Shown here: piece after piece, positions 37,691-49,956 of the stretch
Numbering within the stretch: position 1 is the first letter of the stretch
How the letters are laid out: each line of letters starts with the position of its first letter
Origin: Liolophura sinensis
Lineage: Eukaryota > Mollusca > Polyplacophora > Chitonida > Chitonidae
Assembly: GCF_032854445.1 (NCBI RefSeq)
Contig: NC_088300.1
Coordinates: forward strand, 66,188,984 to 66,252,983
Direction: 5' to 3'
DNA: 64,000 nucleotides
Program-made: the position numbers and the translations under genes
The notes under the pieces: generated by a model
Told to the model about the DNA's origin: nothing
Database searches by the model: none
The model's input: only the letters and a program-made list of their open reading frames with translations

Positions 37691-40600
37691 TAGTTCTTAG
37701 ATATAATCTATGATTGGAGACAACCATAGATGTCTCAGTTATCTCAGTTTCCCATCTGATATGAGTGACCTATAAGTTGAGTATAGCTCTGCCATTGATA
37801 CCAGCGTTTCCCCCTCCCGAAACCATGCATGGGCCAAGATGTGCATGTCGTTTAACATATACGCACGCTCCTTGACTTCAAGCGGATTAATATTATCTAC
37901 GTCTGAATCTTAATCGGTTGTCTTACAGCAGGCTGTATTTGTATGACTGGGTCTAACACCCGTGATGATACGGTTAAGGTAAAAGCTGTTAAATGCACCG
38001 TTCAGGATTTGTCTGTAGCGTGGCGGGTTTGTTTTGTTTCGGTTACCCCCAGGCTGTGTATGTGCACCGCTTATTAAATCAAAACTTTATCTTGTTTGTC
38101 ACTTGTAGAGCTAGGTACGTTTCATCCTCACTGAGTATTTGTCTAGCCACCGTCTGAAACCTACAGTCTAATATGCCTGTAGTTCTATCACCCAGGCAAT
38201 AAATACCCAAGATTTTGAGACAGTGTAGGGTGGGAGGGTTGGCGTGGGCTGAAATAAAACTTCTCAAGAGTGAAGTTCAGAAGCCAGTCTTTGCTCTTTA
38301 GCCAGTAAAATTACAGAAAGTGAAATAGTGAGGGTGTATAATGGGATTTTACATTATTATATATTTTTTCCCAGACGTAATGTTATAGTCTGCAGTACAA
38401 GGTCATATTTCTATATAATATTGTATACTCGTCAGAAATATACATCAATACTGCAGTGTAGTTCATTTAACTTCACTGAACAGCCATATAGCTGAATACT
38501 ATAAGAAACTGTGAAGTTTTCTTTGGGTCTGAACATCTTAAAATCCATTACGTCTCGCTATGAAATACGAATGCCATTCTGGATCGCCTGTCAGGCTGGA
38601 GAGCGAATGAGTATGGACCAGATCTACGAGCAAGCGGTCAAACATTTCGGCTTTCCCTGCCACCACGTAATCCCCAAAGTATAGTTTATTGTGTCGTATT
38701 TTTAGTTTTCTTTCACCACTTGTCCAGATAAAGCCTGGTTTACATTTTTTACCTGGCGACCAAACAAAATTTATTTATCCAAGTTCAATTACTTCAAAGG
38801 CTTCATTTGGCCTTTTTAACATCGTCTTGTAAAATAATTCAGTGGAATCAAGGATCAGTTGTCGGCGAGACGGATTTACCGTGGTGTATGGGGCTGAAAG
38901 AAAACATAGAGCAGACGGGCGAGGTCAGTCATTTGGAATTAAGTACAACTTATAAGGTTACCTATTATCTCAGTACGTGTAATTGGAAATCCCGGAAGGT
39001 TGTACGCTGTTCCATACCATAGAACGACCTTGGAGATTTATGGACAAAAACTGTGTAATGCTCATTCTTTCGCTGAAAACTGTGCCTAAAATTTACAAAC
39101 AATCTATTGATGAAACTATTGTTGTTGTTGTTTTTTTTGTTTTGTTTTTTTTTTTGTTTTCTTTTTGCTTTTTTGTGTGCCTTAAGTTCTTATGCATTAT
39201 TAGATGTATATGATTTCTGTTTGGCATGAATTGTTTAAAATGGTCGTAATATTCATCAGTATTAGATTCGAGATAAAGCTGAAATTATGTAGCTTGCACG
39301 ATGCGAGATGTACGTGTGGAGCAAGGCGCTCGTCAAACGAATGCGGCTGGATAAATGACAGGCACAATGCAAAGGTCGATATTTATAGCACAAGGAAGAA
39401 AGAAGTAGAGACGATCACTTCTAAAGCGACACATTGTCCTGATTAGTGTTAAGTTTCATCATGTCATGATATACGAAATGCCACCATGCCCCAACATAAA
39501 GTACATGCATATTAAAACAGGCATAAATAGACATTAATTATGTCTATCGGGCGTGTGTACATATTTAAGATGACGGTAAGCTATAAAACACCTCTTCATG
39601 ACGTTTTTGTCAGAGATCAACAGTTATTTTGCTATCAGAATTTTTTTGATTCACGACGTGCTCGGAATACATCGAACACGACGATAATCGTTGTCGTGTC
39701 TCCACTTTTCATTCCCTTTTCTCATCTAGTGTATTTTTATTTATCTTCTCCATCCCACCCACGTCAAACGTTTTCCCTATCCCCCTCGTTCGTTTCTTGT
39801 TATTTTTTTCATTCCTGTATTTTCATACTACCCTAGGATGAATGGAGATCGTCATAAAAACGTGAAATGTATCTGTCGAAACAGAAAAAAAAACATCAGA
39901 ATGCAGAAATGGGGAAGTAGTGCATAGATATTAAATCATATGTTACATTAACTGTACTCTAAAATTAATTACACTTAGCCATTATCAACAAATTTCCGGA
40001 GATTACCCTGTTTTTATCCACGTCATATTTGCTAATTGAAAAGTCTTGTTTATCTGTTCGGTGGTATTGTAATCCAGCTCTTCTCTTTGGCGTGACCAGC
40101 CATGATTGCTTTTCGTAACTCCGGCTCAAGAGAGTACCCTCTGGCAATAAACTGCACACAGAGTTTTGCCAATATTTATACATCATTTACAACATCCTCA
40201 TGTAGCCTGGATTTCAAATTGAAAATAATATTTTTAAACGACTTATCTCGTCAAATATCCACACACACACAGTCGGAGATGTTTCTCCAATGTTGATTGC
40301 GGTTGATGTTACACGGTGTATTACTCAATTCTCTATACGCCATCATCCGTCCCAGTCATTCAAGCGATCAATCAATCTGTCACGTGATCGCGGCCCTAGT
40401 CCTCTGGCCCTAAGGCTCTGTTTTCTCGGTGTCCCAACGGCTGGATTCTTATCTGTAAATAAGCCGATATGTTCTGCCAGATTATGGCAGACTATCCAAT
40501 CTCATTAATATTGTTATAATTATTCTAAATCCCTTGTAGATATTCCACTTACTATTAACGTCCAATGGCCCTGACTGCTGTGGCTAAATGCGTTATGTTG

Positions 40601-41590
40601 TACATCCGAGAATAGTTCGCACGCTATTCATTTCTCCCCCAAAAGTATTTAGGTTATAGGGTGCGATACTTCGTTCCGTTACTGCAGCACACTGAAGGCA
40701 CTCCCACTCACAACACGGATCTTATATGTATCAAAGCTAATTTAACTTAATATACAGTATTTTGCAAGTTTGCTCTGTTTTCTCTTCCAGACTTACCGTG
40801 CTTCTAACGGGCAGTGTCGATCATGTACGTTGATATAGAGCTGTCTTAATATAATGGGAAATATTTTGCATCGCCATGTCTTTTAATATGCTTACAGATC
40901 CTGACACTCTGGTATTGGATTACAGCATTGTGCAGGTAAATTATCCCAAACCGTTTGATTTTGTTGTCTAATTCTTGTTGCAATTCATTGCTCTGTAGTG
41001 TGATTTCGTCCAGTGTCAGGTCATCTTTCAGATCATGTATTGTTGCCAGGAGGTTTGTGTCACAACCCTTAATGAGATTCAGTTTGAGCAGGGTAAATAT
41101 TACATACAGACCCGCGCGTGTAATGGTTAACTACATTAGCTTAATGAAATCAAGCGAGAGAGGTTGTGAGCGGACGTTTGCCCTGGGGCAACTGGAAGAT
41201 CGTTTCACGGCGCATGGGTGAAATTTCAAAGCCTGCCACTTTGATATTACACAAACGCCATAAAGGAATATTCCATTTGTACAACAGGACAGAGTAAACT
41301 TGAAACTTGCGCATGTGTTTTAAGTAGGCCAATACGTCTGAACGGTGAAATGTTGTCTGGATCTAATTGCTGATGCTGTGATAAGCTTGTAGATTGTCCA
41401 TATACTTCTGAAAGACGCAGACCAATACGCAGGTTAGGTACACTGTACACGTATAAGGCTTCATATGATAATGTTATGCAGTATTCATGCTGATTCTGTT
41501 AACATCGATCCTTAGCAAAGAGAAACAAGATAAACTTGCTGTATAAAACAACAATAAATGGAACAGAAGGCTGTATATTATCGCACATAA
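37691..41590. other. Unassigned DNA, no supported gene
   Basis: Mostly unique sequence. It includes a T-rich run with GTT repeats at 39119-39175, a palindromic E-box TCACGTGA at 40380-40387 next to GCGGCCC, and short frames (38807-39022, 39204-39446, 39540-39836, 40955-41221 and others) with no recognised product. Confidence 0.45.
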
Positions 41591-42060
41591 ATCGAGAGTC
41601 ATAAGCTGTCTTAATTATAAGTGCGCCTGCGCCGGAGGCCATTAACATATAAACAGTTCATGAATATCTATGAGATTTACCTACCGGCGGCAACTTACTG
41701 CGATGTGGACAAGCTGTCGATTGGGACAGTTTCTCTTGATGACAGCACAAAAAAAAAATAAACTCGTGAGAAATGGCACAGAACGAATGAAATATTAATA
41801 GTCTCCACAGGTTATACGGGAAAGCGAATGAGAGGTGACAAATAAGCTGTGTGTACCGCACACAGGCTGATCGGCAGAGTCTGGCAATGCGAGGCTTACA
41901 TCTCTCGCCGATCTGTCGTGCAAGATGCCGGGCCCCGCAGCCGAGGCTGATTGACACTCCGACGCCCTCCGCATTCAATATCCTCTACAATCTCTGCCGC
42001 TTTCGTTCGCGCTTCTTTTTATTCCGCTCAATTATGACCGTTTGTTTTTAGGCGTTAGAC
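41591..42060. promoter_or_regulatory. Possible structured conserved noncoding element
   Basis: Distinctly G+C-richer than both flanks. It carries two adjacent stem-loops (41847-41866 with stem CTGTGT/ACACAG, and 41869-41913 with stem GATCGGCAGAG/CTCTCGCCGATC), then GGCTGATTGACA and a TCAATTATGACC homeodomain-type site. Frames on both strands (41658-41978 minus, 41851-42051 plus) overlap and are not recognised. An enhancer or structured transcript are both possible. Confidence 0.25.
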
Positions 42061-42172
42061 ACTGTTTCTTATCCCACCACCTGCATCTAACAGCGTTGTT
42101 TGGCAGAGGAATAAAATATTCATTTCCTTCTCTCCCAGTAATCGTTTAATTTTTCATACGACAAGCACGCGA

Positions 42173-42188
42173 TTTCCGGCGCGGGAAG
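42173..42188. promoter_or_regulatory. E2F-type site
   Basis: TTTCCGGCGCGGGAAG contains GGCGCGGGAA, the reverse of the consensus TTCCCGCGCC, and is nearly palindromic. A single motif match with no gene attached. Confidence 0.3.
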
Positions 42189-45169
42189 GGCTCTTTGATC
42201 GGAATTCGAGGATCAGATCATCCTGTTAAATCTTTTCCCTTTCTTCTCCGATTAGATGAATACAACCACGATCTTCACAATAACCAGTCTCAACATTTCA
42301 AGGCAATCTTTCTTCATGTGTATAATCCCCGAGGTGTGAAAACGTGCTCTCTTCAATAAAGCAATCTTACAGAGGACATCTTATGTGAGTTCCAATCCCG
42401 CACGGCAATCGCTTAAAATCCTTTTCACATTCGTAAACTGGTATAAAACCAATAATTCACAGTTCTCAAGATCCTCATAAGGCTTAGGTTTTGATGACAG
42501 GAGAAACATTAATGGTATGGTATATAACAGGGCTTTCCCAAGAAAGCAAGCAGTATATACCTATATCAAGAAAAATGCAGACTAAAAATAGAGGCAGTTA
42601 AACAAACCTTTCACATGTTGAAAAGACTTGGCAAATCCTGACTTCATGCATGGTCTACCAGTGGTATACAAATGTCGAACTTCACGAGTCGTAAAAGTCA
42701 CCACGGAATGGGATCGCCGTGAACGACCGATCTGTGACATATGTCTTTTTGGCATCTATCTTTGTTCAGGACACAGAGTCACTTTCAGCATAATTTCGAT
42801 TGTATCCATGCAGTGTCCTCTCGGCTTTCAAAGTGGCTAATCTCAGTGTAGACAAGTTTATACCGCTGCCTTACCTTAGACGCGATGCCGACATCACACA
42901 GTTATCTGCTCACATGAATCTCATGGTCTTGCATGGTGACAATGAACTGGTCAACGTCACAAATGGAAAATATAGTGGAAAATATAGTGGGTGCATTTAC
43001 TGACAGCCAAAATTCGGTGGTTTAACACGACACTCCAGTTTCATGCACCCATGAAAATGGCAGACACCAAAGGCCTATGTAGTCCATGGGCCAAGGCCCA
43101 AAATTTCACATATTGGTACTACCCAGAGTGGCCAAATCTAATTGCTGTTTTTAAGTTGGTAAATGTCTTTAGTTCATGGTTTTGATATGATAGCCCTGGC
43201 AGATGGGTAGCTTTGTAAAAGTTATGCCCCCTTTAATAAACTTTCTTATTGTTCAGTGTACTAAAGCATATATTGCCAACAGTCATACAATAGCAGCGCT
43301 ATTTGAACCCCCCATAAACTCAGGAACAGAGTGTCTACCTGTAGGACGTTTTGATGTTAAATCTGTCAAGCAAAGTACTTTTTTAGTTAGAAAGAGTACG
43401 TTCCATGTAAGAAGAGTTTTTCATTGTACGTTTTCTCCTACAGTCCGTTTCTGTTCTTCTCCTGCATTACTCTTGGAAGATTAAACGAATGATTATGGAT
43501 TAACAGCGCTATCTTCCGAGGAAGAAAATTCACACAATTTCATCTCTAAAGGATGAATATCTTGAGATCTATCAAACAAGGTTGTGGGTATAGCGCTCTG
43601 AAAACAGTTGTTGTATCCCTAGAAATTCTATAAGTGATAGTTACACTTTATTCACCAGCACCTTTGGATAGAATAGTCAAGCCTTTGTGTCATGGTGAAA
43701 ATGCTATTGAACTAGCGATCGTGTTACCTTTGAAGTTTGTCCGTGTTCAAGTCCTGTTGCCTGATGTCCATCGCTCGTTGTAGAACGTTCCAAGAACCTT
43801 ATCTCCTCGCGATATCAAGGCTTCAGAATCATCTTCAAAACAATGAATGATGCCTGGCTGCTCCATTTACATAGCAGTCTCTTCATCAACGAATGATATG
43901 TCCATTAAGAAATACTTTGCTTTAGGGTCTATTCAGTTAATGCATTTATGGCTCTATACAAGTATGCCTGTGCATTTTAATGTGGTAGTTAAAAACAGAC
44001 TGCATTCTTCAAGTGGCAAAAACTTATGTGACATCAGTGTTCACAATATCGTCAGAAAAGGTCACTCAAGTATCCACCGTTTTAAAGGCATTTTACTAGG
44101 TTGTAAAAATTTGACTACAAAATGTATTTTGTCTGGCATACACTTCATAATATTTTTTTTTCCTTTTTTTTTTAGTCCTACTTCAAAGTAGACATTTACA
44201 CTCTGCAAAGAGTAATACAGAATAATTTAGCCCTTAATCTTAGTATTTGCCGGAACTTTCAGTTATCAGTATTCTTGATGGAAGTCAAAAAATCTGATCA
44301 AAGGTTTGCTCTGACATTGTAGTTTTCAGACATGTAGATCACAGGTAAGGAAATGACACGAACGTTTACTTACCTAAGCTAGTCTACCTTAACTCACCGT
44401 AATAATGGATGTAAATAAAAGTTCACATCTGGGCATATGAACTGTTATCAACCCAGGTGAAAACATTCCAAATCGTACATGTAAATGTACAAGTCACTGA
44501 ACATTCACCTAAAAGCGTCGACTGCTAAATTTTCTTTGCTTCATAAACAATCCATACCACCCTTTTAAATTTGTCTTACTATATTAATAAATGAGAGTCC
44601 GCGATATATTGACATTTCTCTTGATTTTTGTACTTTGCACAACGCCTTACAAGGTGATTTTTCATTTTATCAAAAAATGTGTGATAAAGCTACCATAACA
44701 GAAAGGCCATCATGTCTTAATTTACTTCTACTGACCCTGTAAACATGTTAATACGAACTAGGTTTGGCCACCTCAGGTGGTACCAATATCATGTTTGGCC
44801 CATGGACTAATTTAAAGGAGAAGAAAATGTAAATATCAATCAAATACCACTGAAAAAGTATGCATTTCCTCACATAAAAAAATTCTAATATGTACCTCAA
44901 TTTGATAAATTATAAATAAAGTCAGGGCCAAAATCCCCTGTGGGCGACTCCATTTTGCCTAAGAACTAGTCCTGAAGTCTTCTGTGTTATGAGGAGAAAT
45001 GCTGTCGGAAACCGCCGAAATGCAGTTCGTACATTTCTGATAGAACTCTTCTTCCCAAAAGGTAGGGAACAGTACAGCTCGTTTACCCCTTGACGATCGG
45101 GAAACCGGAATGTTGGATGTAGGTTCCCAGTTTACACGAACAAGTCGGCACTTTTAAGGACTGCCATTG
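42189..45169. other. Unassigned DNA, possibly old dispersed repeat
   Basis: Frames at 42628-42840, 42800-43003, 42991-43185, 43203-43484 and 43847-44191 are unrecognised. A 13-bp block GGAAAATATAGTG is duplicated near 42965. AAAGTTATGCCCCCTTTAA near 43219 resembles a phrase common in bivalve dispersed repeats, but I cannot delimit an element. Confidence 0.35.
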
Positions 45170-45193
45170 GCTGAGAGGCAACACACTCTCAGC
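45170..45193. other. Perfect 8-bp stem-loop
   Basis: GCTGAGAG (45170-45177) and CTCTCAGC (45186-45193) are exact inverted repeats around an 8-base loop. An inverted CCAAT box (ATTGG at 45166-45170) adjoins on the left and ATAAATTATAG on the right, 22 bp before an ATG. Confidence 0.75.
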
Positions 45194-45214
45194 ATAAATT
45201 ATAGAATGTTAAAG

Positions 45215-45322
45215 ATGGAGGACGTGATGGACTCAGCGATTTATGCCAGCTTTGTCGTTTTCAGACTTTACGTCTATGGCGAGGAAAAATCGCAAAATTA
45301 TGCAGCAGGCATCACCAGATAG
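45215..45322 (+). CDS. Small ORF, 35 codons, below a promoter-like stretch
   Basis: ATG at 45215 opens a 35-codon frame ending in TAG at 45320. It begins MEDVMDSAIYASFVVF and ends AAGITR, with an acidic start and a short hydrophobic-aromatic middle, and is not low complexity. Upstream within 50 bp are an inverted CCAAT box, a stem-loop and an A+T-rich TATA-like stretch. It might be a small peptide gene, a first exon, or the 5' end of a mobile element. I do not recognise it. Confidence 0.18.
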   Translation: MEDVMDSAIYASFVVFRLYVYGEEKSQNYAAGITR

Positions 45323-46685
45323 AAAAAGATGTGCTCTTTTCAGCCTATAGTGTCATTTTTTTTAAGTTCTCTTCTACTTCTAAGTGAAAAGGTCTTGGTA
45401 TGGTGTTTATTAGCAATCAAATACTAGGATACAAATAAATAAACACTTTTTTGACATCGGGCAGAACTGGTAAACTTTGAGTATCCTTCCAAAATGCTTC
45501 TCATTCTAATCACGAAAAGATCATTCTTACTAATTTTATGGTTTTAAAACCACTTCCATCGATTATGAACGTCACATATTAAGTTTTACTCTTTCGTCTC
45601 GCCAAACCCTATCGAGTCAGTCGATACTTCAGAGGTGGGTTCCCTAAACCATTCTTGGACAGGATATTTTCAAGATGGTCTGTTTCCATTGTTGTCTGAC
45701 CCTCGTGCTGTCTCATGTGCATGAAGTTCGATGGAGGCCCGCTTGCCTTATACCGATATGACATACGTTACTTTGGGGTAATTAGTGTATTACGTGTACA
45801 ATTCTTGAGTATACGTTAAACAATAAGTCAATTAAAACATGTATATACAACAACAGCATTTACATGAACGTTTAAGATAAAACCCTAACTGAGGTAAACT
45901 GACAAGAGTTTACGTGTTTTCGATTACGTGTCACCGCAAGGATGTGGCACCAGGTGTACCTAATACAGAAATCATGGCAGGTAGATTATATAAAATACGA
46001 AAATATATTTGATACACCACACATAACGGTAAATCTCGGTCACTTGACCTTTGACTAACTGATGTTTTATTCTTACGGTTGATGATAAACCTATAGTATC
46101 AACGGTAGGCCGGAATGGATACATGCCAGTAGGTAAAAGTAGTAAGCAAAAAGTGTTAATGAAATAAAACATAGCACATCACCTTCAACTACACGAGTGT
46201 CGTATAGCATATAATGACGAAATCTGCATGGTTACTTAAAAAGAATGTTTCAGATAATTAAATTTTGTAAGGTTAATTAATAGCTAACCGTAGTAGGTTA
46301 ATAAAAATATTTATTCCAATGTAAAGAAAAGCACGCCACAGTTTTCAGTGATGGCAGAGAGACGCGAGAGATGTTCTATAGGCACATGAATTTAATCCAA
46401 ATATAGGGTACCATGCAAGTATTTCAGTTGTCTTGAATCAAAGCTTGTATCAGTTCATGCGTTAACAAGCATGGTGATTTTATTCAAGGCGTCAAATACA
46501 TGTACGGCATTGTATATCTTTGGATGGTCATCAACGAATAATACCTGACAGGAAAACAAAATTTACACCGTTTTCTTTGCTTTCAGCCACTTCATTCTAC
46601 ATGAATAGTAGAGCATCTTTTCGTTTTGAAACTTTGAAAGTAGTATACATTTATTCTTAATGCTCGCATAAATGTTTCCTGTCTG
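45323..46685. other. Unassigned A+T-rich DNA
   Basis: No supported feature; contains an AATAAA on the minus strand (46650-46655) that could belong to the frame at 46687-46923. Confidence 0.45.
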
Positions 46686-46686
46686 T

Positions 46687-46923
46687 TTATTCTAAAATTT
46701 TCCCAATCACTGTACACGGATTTCTTGTCGTTTTCCATAGCTGCCATGTACATCGGTGTGGGAATGGCGTGTCTGGACTACCATAACCTCCATGCTTATA
46801 CCACAACATGTCCTCCTGACATGTAGGCTCAGGGAGCCGAATTTGGAGCGGATGGAAGCCGTATCTGGCCCCAGTGAGGTAATAACCAGCTTGAAGAAGA
46901 ACTACAATGCCGAAGTTTGTCAT
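46687..46923 (-). CDS. Candidate terminal exon or small gene
   Basis: ATG at 46923 opens 78 codons to a TAA at 46687. On the minus strand the ATG directly follows CACTGTATCAG, an acceptor-like sequence. The N-terminus (MTNFGIVVLLQAGYYLTGA) is hydrophobic and could be a weak signal peptide; the remainder has three cysteines and is Trp/Tyr/His-rich (MLWYKHGGYGSP). An AATAAA overlaps the stop (46686-46691), with another 36 bp beyond. The frame 47151-47381 lies upstream on the same strand. The layout suits a secreted peptide or last exon, but no family is recognised. Confidence 0.22.
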   Translation of the reverse strand: MTNFGIVVLLQAGYYLTGARYGFHPLQIRLPEPTCQEDMLWYKHGGYGSPDTPFPHRCTWQLWKTTRNPCTVIGKILE

Positions 46924-47047
46924 CTGATACAGTGAAGCCTATAACTCATGATTTCAAGTCAGCTCCTTTGATTAAGAACAGGTAGCACCCCGGCAAGGAA
47001 ATTTCGCATTTTGCTCTGAGTATATTAACTGTCAAGATTTAAGTGTA

Positions 47048-47067
47048 GGGGGGGAGGGGGGGGGGGG
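47048..47067 (+). repeat. Poly-G tract able to form a quadruplex
   Basis: Seven Gs, one A, then twelve Gs. Runs this long contain four G3 blocks with single-base loops. Confidence 0.9.
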
Positions 47068-47150
47068 ATAGCAACATCATGGACGCAACGTCTGCCTCCA
47101 TGACCGGATGTAGTTTCTTCATCATTTCCCGGAGGTAGGTCAATTACTGG

Positions 47151-47381
47151 TTATAATAAATGGGCCCGCTTTCTCTCTCCACCACTCTTCGACAGGTATT
47201 GGGTGACGCCAGGCCTGTAATTTACCGACAAAACCGCAAAAGCTTCCCTAGCTTGTGCAACAGTTCCTCGTCTTCGGAAGTCGACTTGTGCCTCGTGCAC
47301 GTGCCATGACATCACCATCCTCCTCCATGACTTTTGCAGCACGTGATGTATGAAGATTGTCGTCTGCAAAAGTGGAATCAT
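47151..47381 (-). CDS. Unassigned ORF, 76 codons (doubtful)
   Basis: ATG at 47381 to a stop at 47151. The C-terminal two thirds is basic and mixed (FRRRGTVAQAREAF, ending GGERKRAHLL). It lies upstream of the candidate exon at 46687-46923 on the same strand with the poly-G tract between, so the two could be exons of one transcript, though I see no clear donor. No domain recognised. Confidence 0.12.
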   Translation of the reverse strand: MIPLLQTTIFIHHVLQKSWRRMVMSWHVHEAQVDFRRRGTVAQAREAFAVLSVNYRPGVTQYLSKSGGERKRAHLL

Positions 47382-48498
47382 TATTATTACGCTTTATTTT
47401 ACATTATATTTTTTCACTTTTTTTCTTTAATGCAAAATCCTGGATATTGTTAAAGCCCCTAGCTGTGTTTCATAGAAAACGTCATTAATAAATGGTGGCT
47501 GGCAAAATACAAAGCATGATGGATAGGTTCTAAAAGAAATCATGTTTAATGATGACATTTGCTCTTCCAGACAGATAAATGTCTAAGATCTGCGTCAAGG
47601 GAGAGGGGAACGTTATATGGCTGGGTCAGAGGGGCAGGAGTGCTGCCAAAATGCGGCCACCATTACAGGACGTTGAAGGAAGACAACAGACTCGGGCTGT
47701 ATCGAATTTCCTAACTAAATAGCTTTTTCTGTGTAATTTTGAAGAGGAAAAATTGTCCGTGTTATTATACGTTTGCTCATAAAGTCTAAGGGTTTCATGT
47801 CAATCCCATTTTACAACGCGGCGCGGACGTAATGACTGTATAGGAGGGCGCGATGAGATTGTGTTTCGTTGCATTTGTACATAGTCGATCAAGCACCGGT
47901 TGAAAGTAGTTATACGGGAACATAAATAGCTTGCTAGTAAACTGAAATAATAAATAGCCGCGTACCTGTAGGTAATTCTCACCGCCCTTCTGTCCACTTG
48001 TCAGAGAAGGCGGTATTTTGGATAGATAATCGTCAAACCAGACAAAGCAGTAAAAGCTTGGTACAATCCCACAAACATTCCTACCTTTCCTATGAAAACT
48101 CGAAGTGGTAATATAACACGGACATCGAGTGGCGCTCTCCTCTAATCTTTATGAGCAGTATACCTTGTTGTATAGTGGCTCGGCCTAAGAACACATTACT
48201 TGGAGACCATTGAACTCGAAAAAATTAACCCGCGTAACAACAAACAAGTTTACATTTTCTTGACGTGCGTGGAATTAAAAACAAGCCTTCGTTTACTAGA
48301 AGTCACGATGCGTTAGGCCAAAGAGAAACAAACAGTCCTTACCCCCAAAGCTGTTTAACACACGAAATAACCTTATATTACAATATTACATGTAGTTTTA
48401 TCCAGCACCATCTGTGAATGATTGGAGAATTGCGCTCAGGTCTCAAGGTAATATAACTAAGTATAGCAAACTAAAAGTTTCCGAAAGTTTTATAGTGA
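47382..48498. other. Unassigned DNA
   Basis: Unique sequence without supported features. Confidence 0.45.
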
Positions 48499-48525
48499 TA
48501 TAAAACAGAGTGAGTCTGTTTTATA
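48499..48525. other. Perfect 11-bp inverted repeat
   Basis: TATAAAACAGA and TCTGTTTTATA are exact inverted repeats around a 5-base GTGAG loop. The phrase GTTTTATAGTGA also occurs twice directly (near 48487 and 48517), so part of the structure may come from a local duplication. Confidence 0.8.
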
Positions 48526-49684
48526 GTGAGTCTGAACAGAGGTCCGAACGTAAAGCCCGAAAAGCACATATGTGTATGTACATTTCGCTCTAAATGGTTA
48601 TGGAATTTCCTTCGGGCCAACTGTTTCATCCAGACTATATCTGAAAGAATCTTTTTACTGGATAATCACCTTCTTGGTTTGTCATTTACTCTCGACAAGT
48701 GCACTGCATAAAGTGGACCATTTTGGTATTGGTTGTTGGTTTTAGGTTTATGTATAATATTTTTAACCGTGTAACGCAATATTGTTTCCCTCCACATAAA
48801 AATTATCCATTATCCCAATAGTTGTGGTTGGGAATGTATGACGATGATTTGGATTTGCTAAATTGTGTGGAATAAAATTATGTTTTCATTTAGTGTGTAA
48901 ACTGGTCTTACCTTATAGCTGTGTAGATCTTGTGTTATTTTTGCACATTATATAAGGATTGGTTCTTAATGGCCCTGTAAAACGACAACGGACTTTGGTG
49001 CAGGATTCTTATATTTATTTATTTTATTTATTTTTAAGTGCAGCAAGGTACAGCGTAACTACACATGGACTGACACGGAGTTGTTTGTCTACCATAAAGC
49101 GTAACCTTACACTGGGCCAATCAGTGTCAAGTTAACAAGGTGAATGCGGTGATTTACCGGACTACATTTCATTGTCCAAAATCGCAACACGCTGACGCAC
49201 TATTCGTCTAGCTTTCAGATCGAGTCTGTTTGTTGACAGTACGCTGTTATTATCACATGTTATGCACTTGCTCGGGTTTCGTGGATTTTTCACGAGTGAG
49301 ATATTTGCTTGGCGACATTAAAGGTTCTGTGCAATAATCCGTCAAATATAAATCAGTTGGCGGCCACTGCTTATGTTTCTTTTGATTTAAGAGTCGATTG
49401 TGACGGATCTGCCAAATAACGCAATTGTGACAGAAAACCAAATGTGAGTTTTACGAGATTGAATTTCACATATATCACCTATCAGTCAGCCGTGCGATCC
49501 CACACACTTCGGCGCGGTTAACAAAATGGCACTAAGGTATACATGTAGCTGGCATGTAACCTCGTGTTACATAAGTTGCTAAACCACCCCACTCCCTCTC
49601 CCACCTGATAATAAAGCTAACGTGCTACAAGCATCGTCTGCTTGCAGCCATGGTCGATTAGTTGAAACACAATCGAATTATTCG
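48526..49684. other. Unassigned DNA
   Basis: No supported gene. An (ATTT)-rich stretch near 49011-49037 resembles a SINE tail but lacks the diagnostic 3' domain. Confidence 0.4.
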
Positions 49685-49693
49685 ATTGATTTT

Positions 49694-49956
49694 TTCACTT
49701 ATACGATGGTGGCCATTTCTATAGGTGGAGGAAACCAGGATCCCCAAGGAGGGGGTGGTCATACATGCAACTTGACGAACTTTCCCCACGTGTGACATAT
49801 ACAGACATGAGCACCATATCGGTGTAAGGCAAGTTGTCTTGAACGAACGCGGCTAGACTGCGCAAATTGAACGGTCCAGTTCTCTGTCTTATGCCTAATT
49901 TGAACCCACAACCTATACATAGCGACTGAAATGAGTCTTAACCACTCGGCCATTCT
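49694..49956 (-). mobile_element. tRNA-derived SINE family B, near full length
   Basis: On the minus strand it begins GAATGGCCGAGTGGTTAAGA, a Leu/Ser-tRNA-like head with A box, followed by the B-box-like GGGTTCAAATTAGG. Then come GTTCGTTCAAGACAACTTGC, ACACCGATATGGTG, GGTTTCCTCCACC and finally ATGGCCACCATCGTATAAGT. That last 3' domain is shared with family A although the head differs. ATTGATTTT flanks both ends (49685-49693 and 49957-49965) as a 9-bp target-site duplication. The minus-strand frame 49759-49953, starting MAEWL, is its translation. Confidence 0.85.

Noticed and set aside
49011-49040. (ATTT)n stretch as a SINE tail
   Set aside because: No adjoining ACGCCGTACTCAAGAATATT domain.
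49759-49953. Minus-strand ORF starting MAEWL
   Set aside because: Translation of the tRNA-like head of SINE family B.
49900-49956. Possible tRNA-Leu/Ser gene
   Set aside because: A and B boxes are present, but they lead into a SINE body with a target-site duplication, and the variable and acceptor stems do not form.
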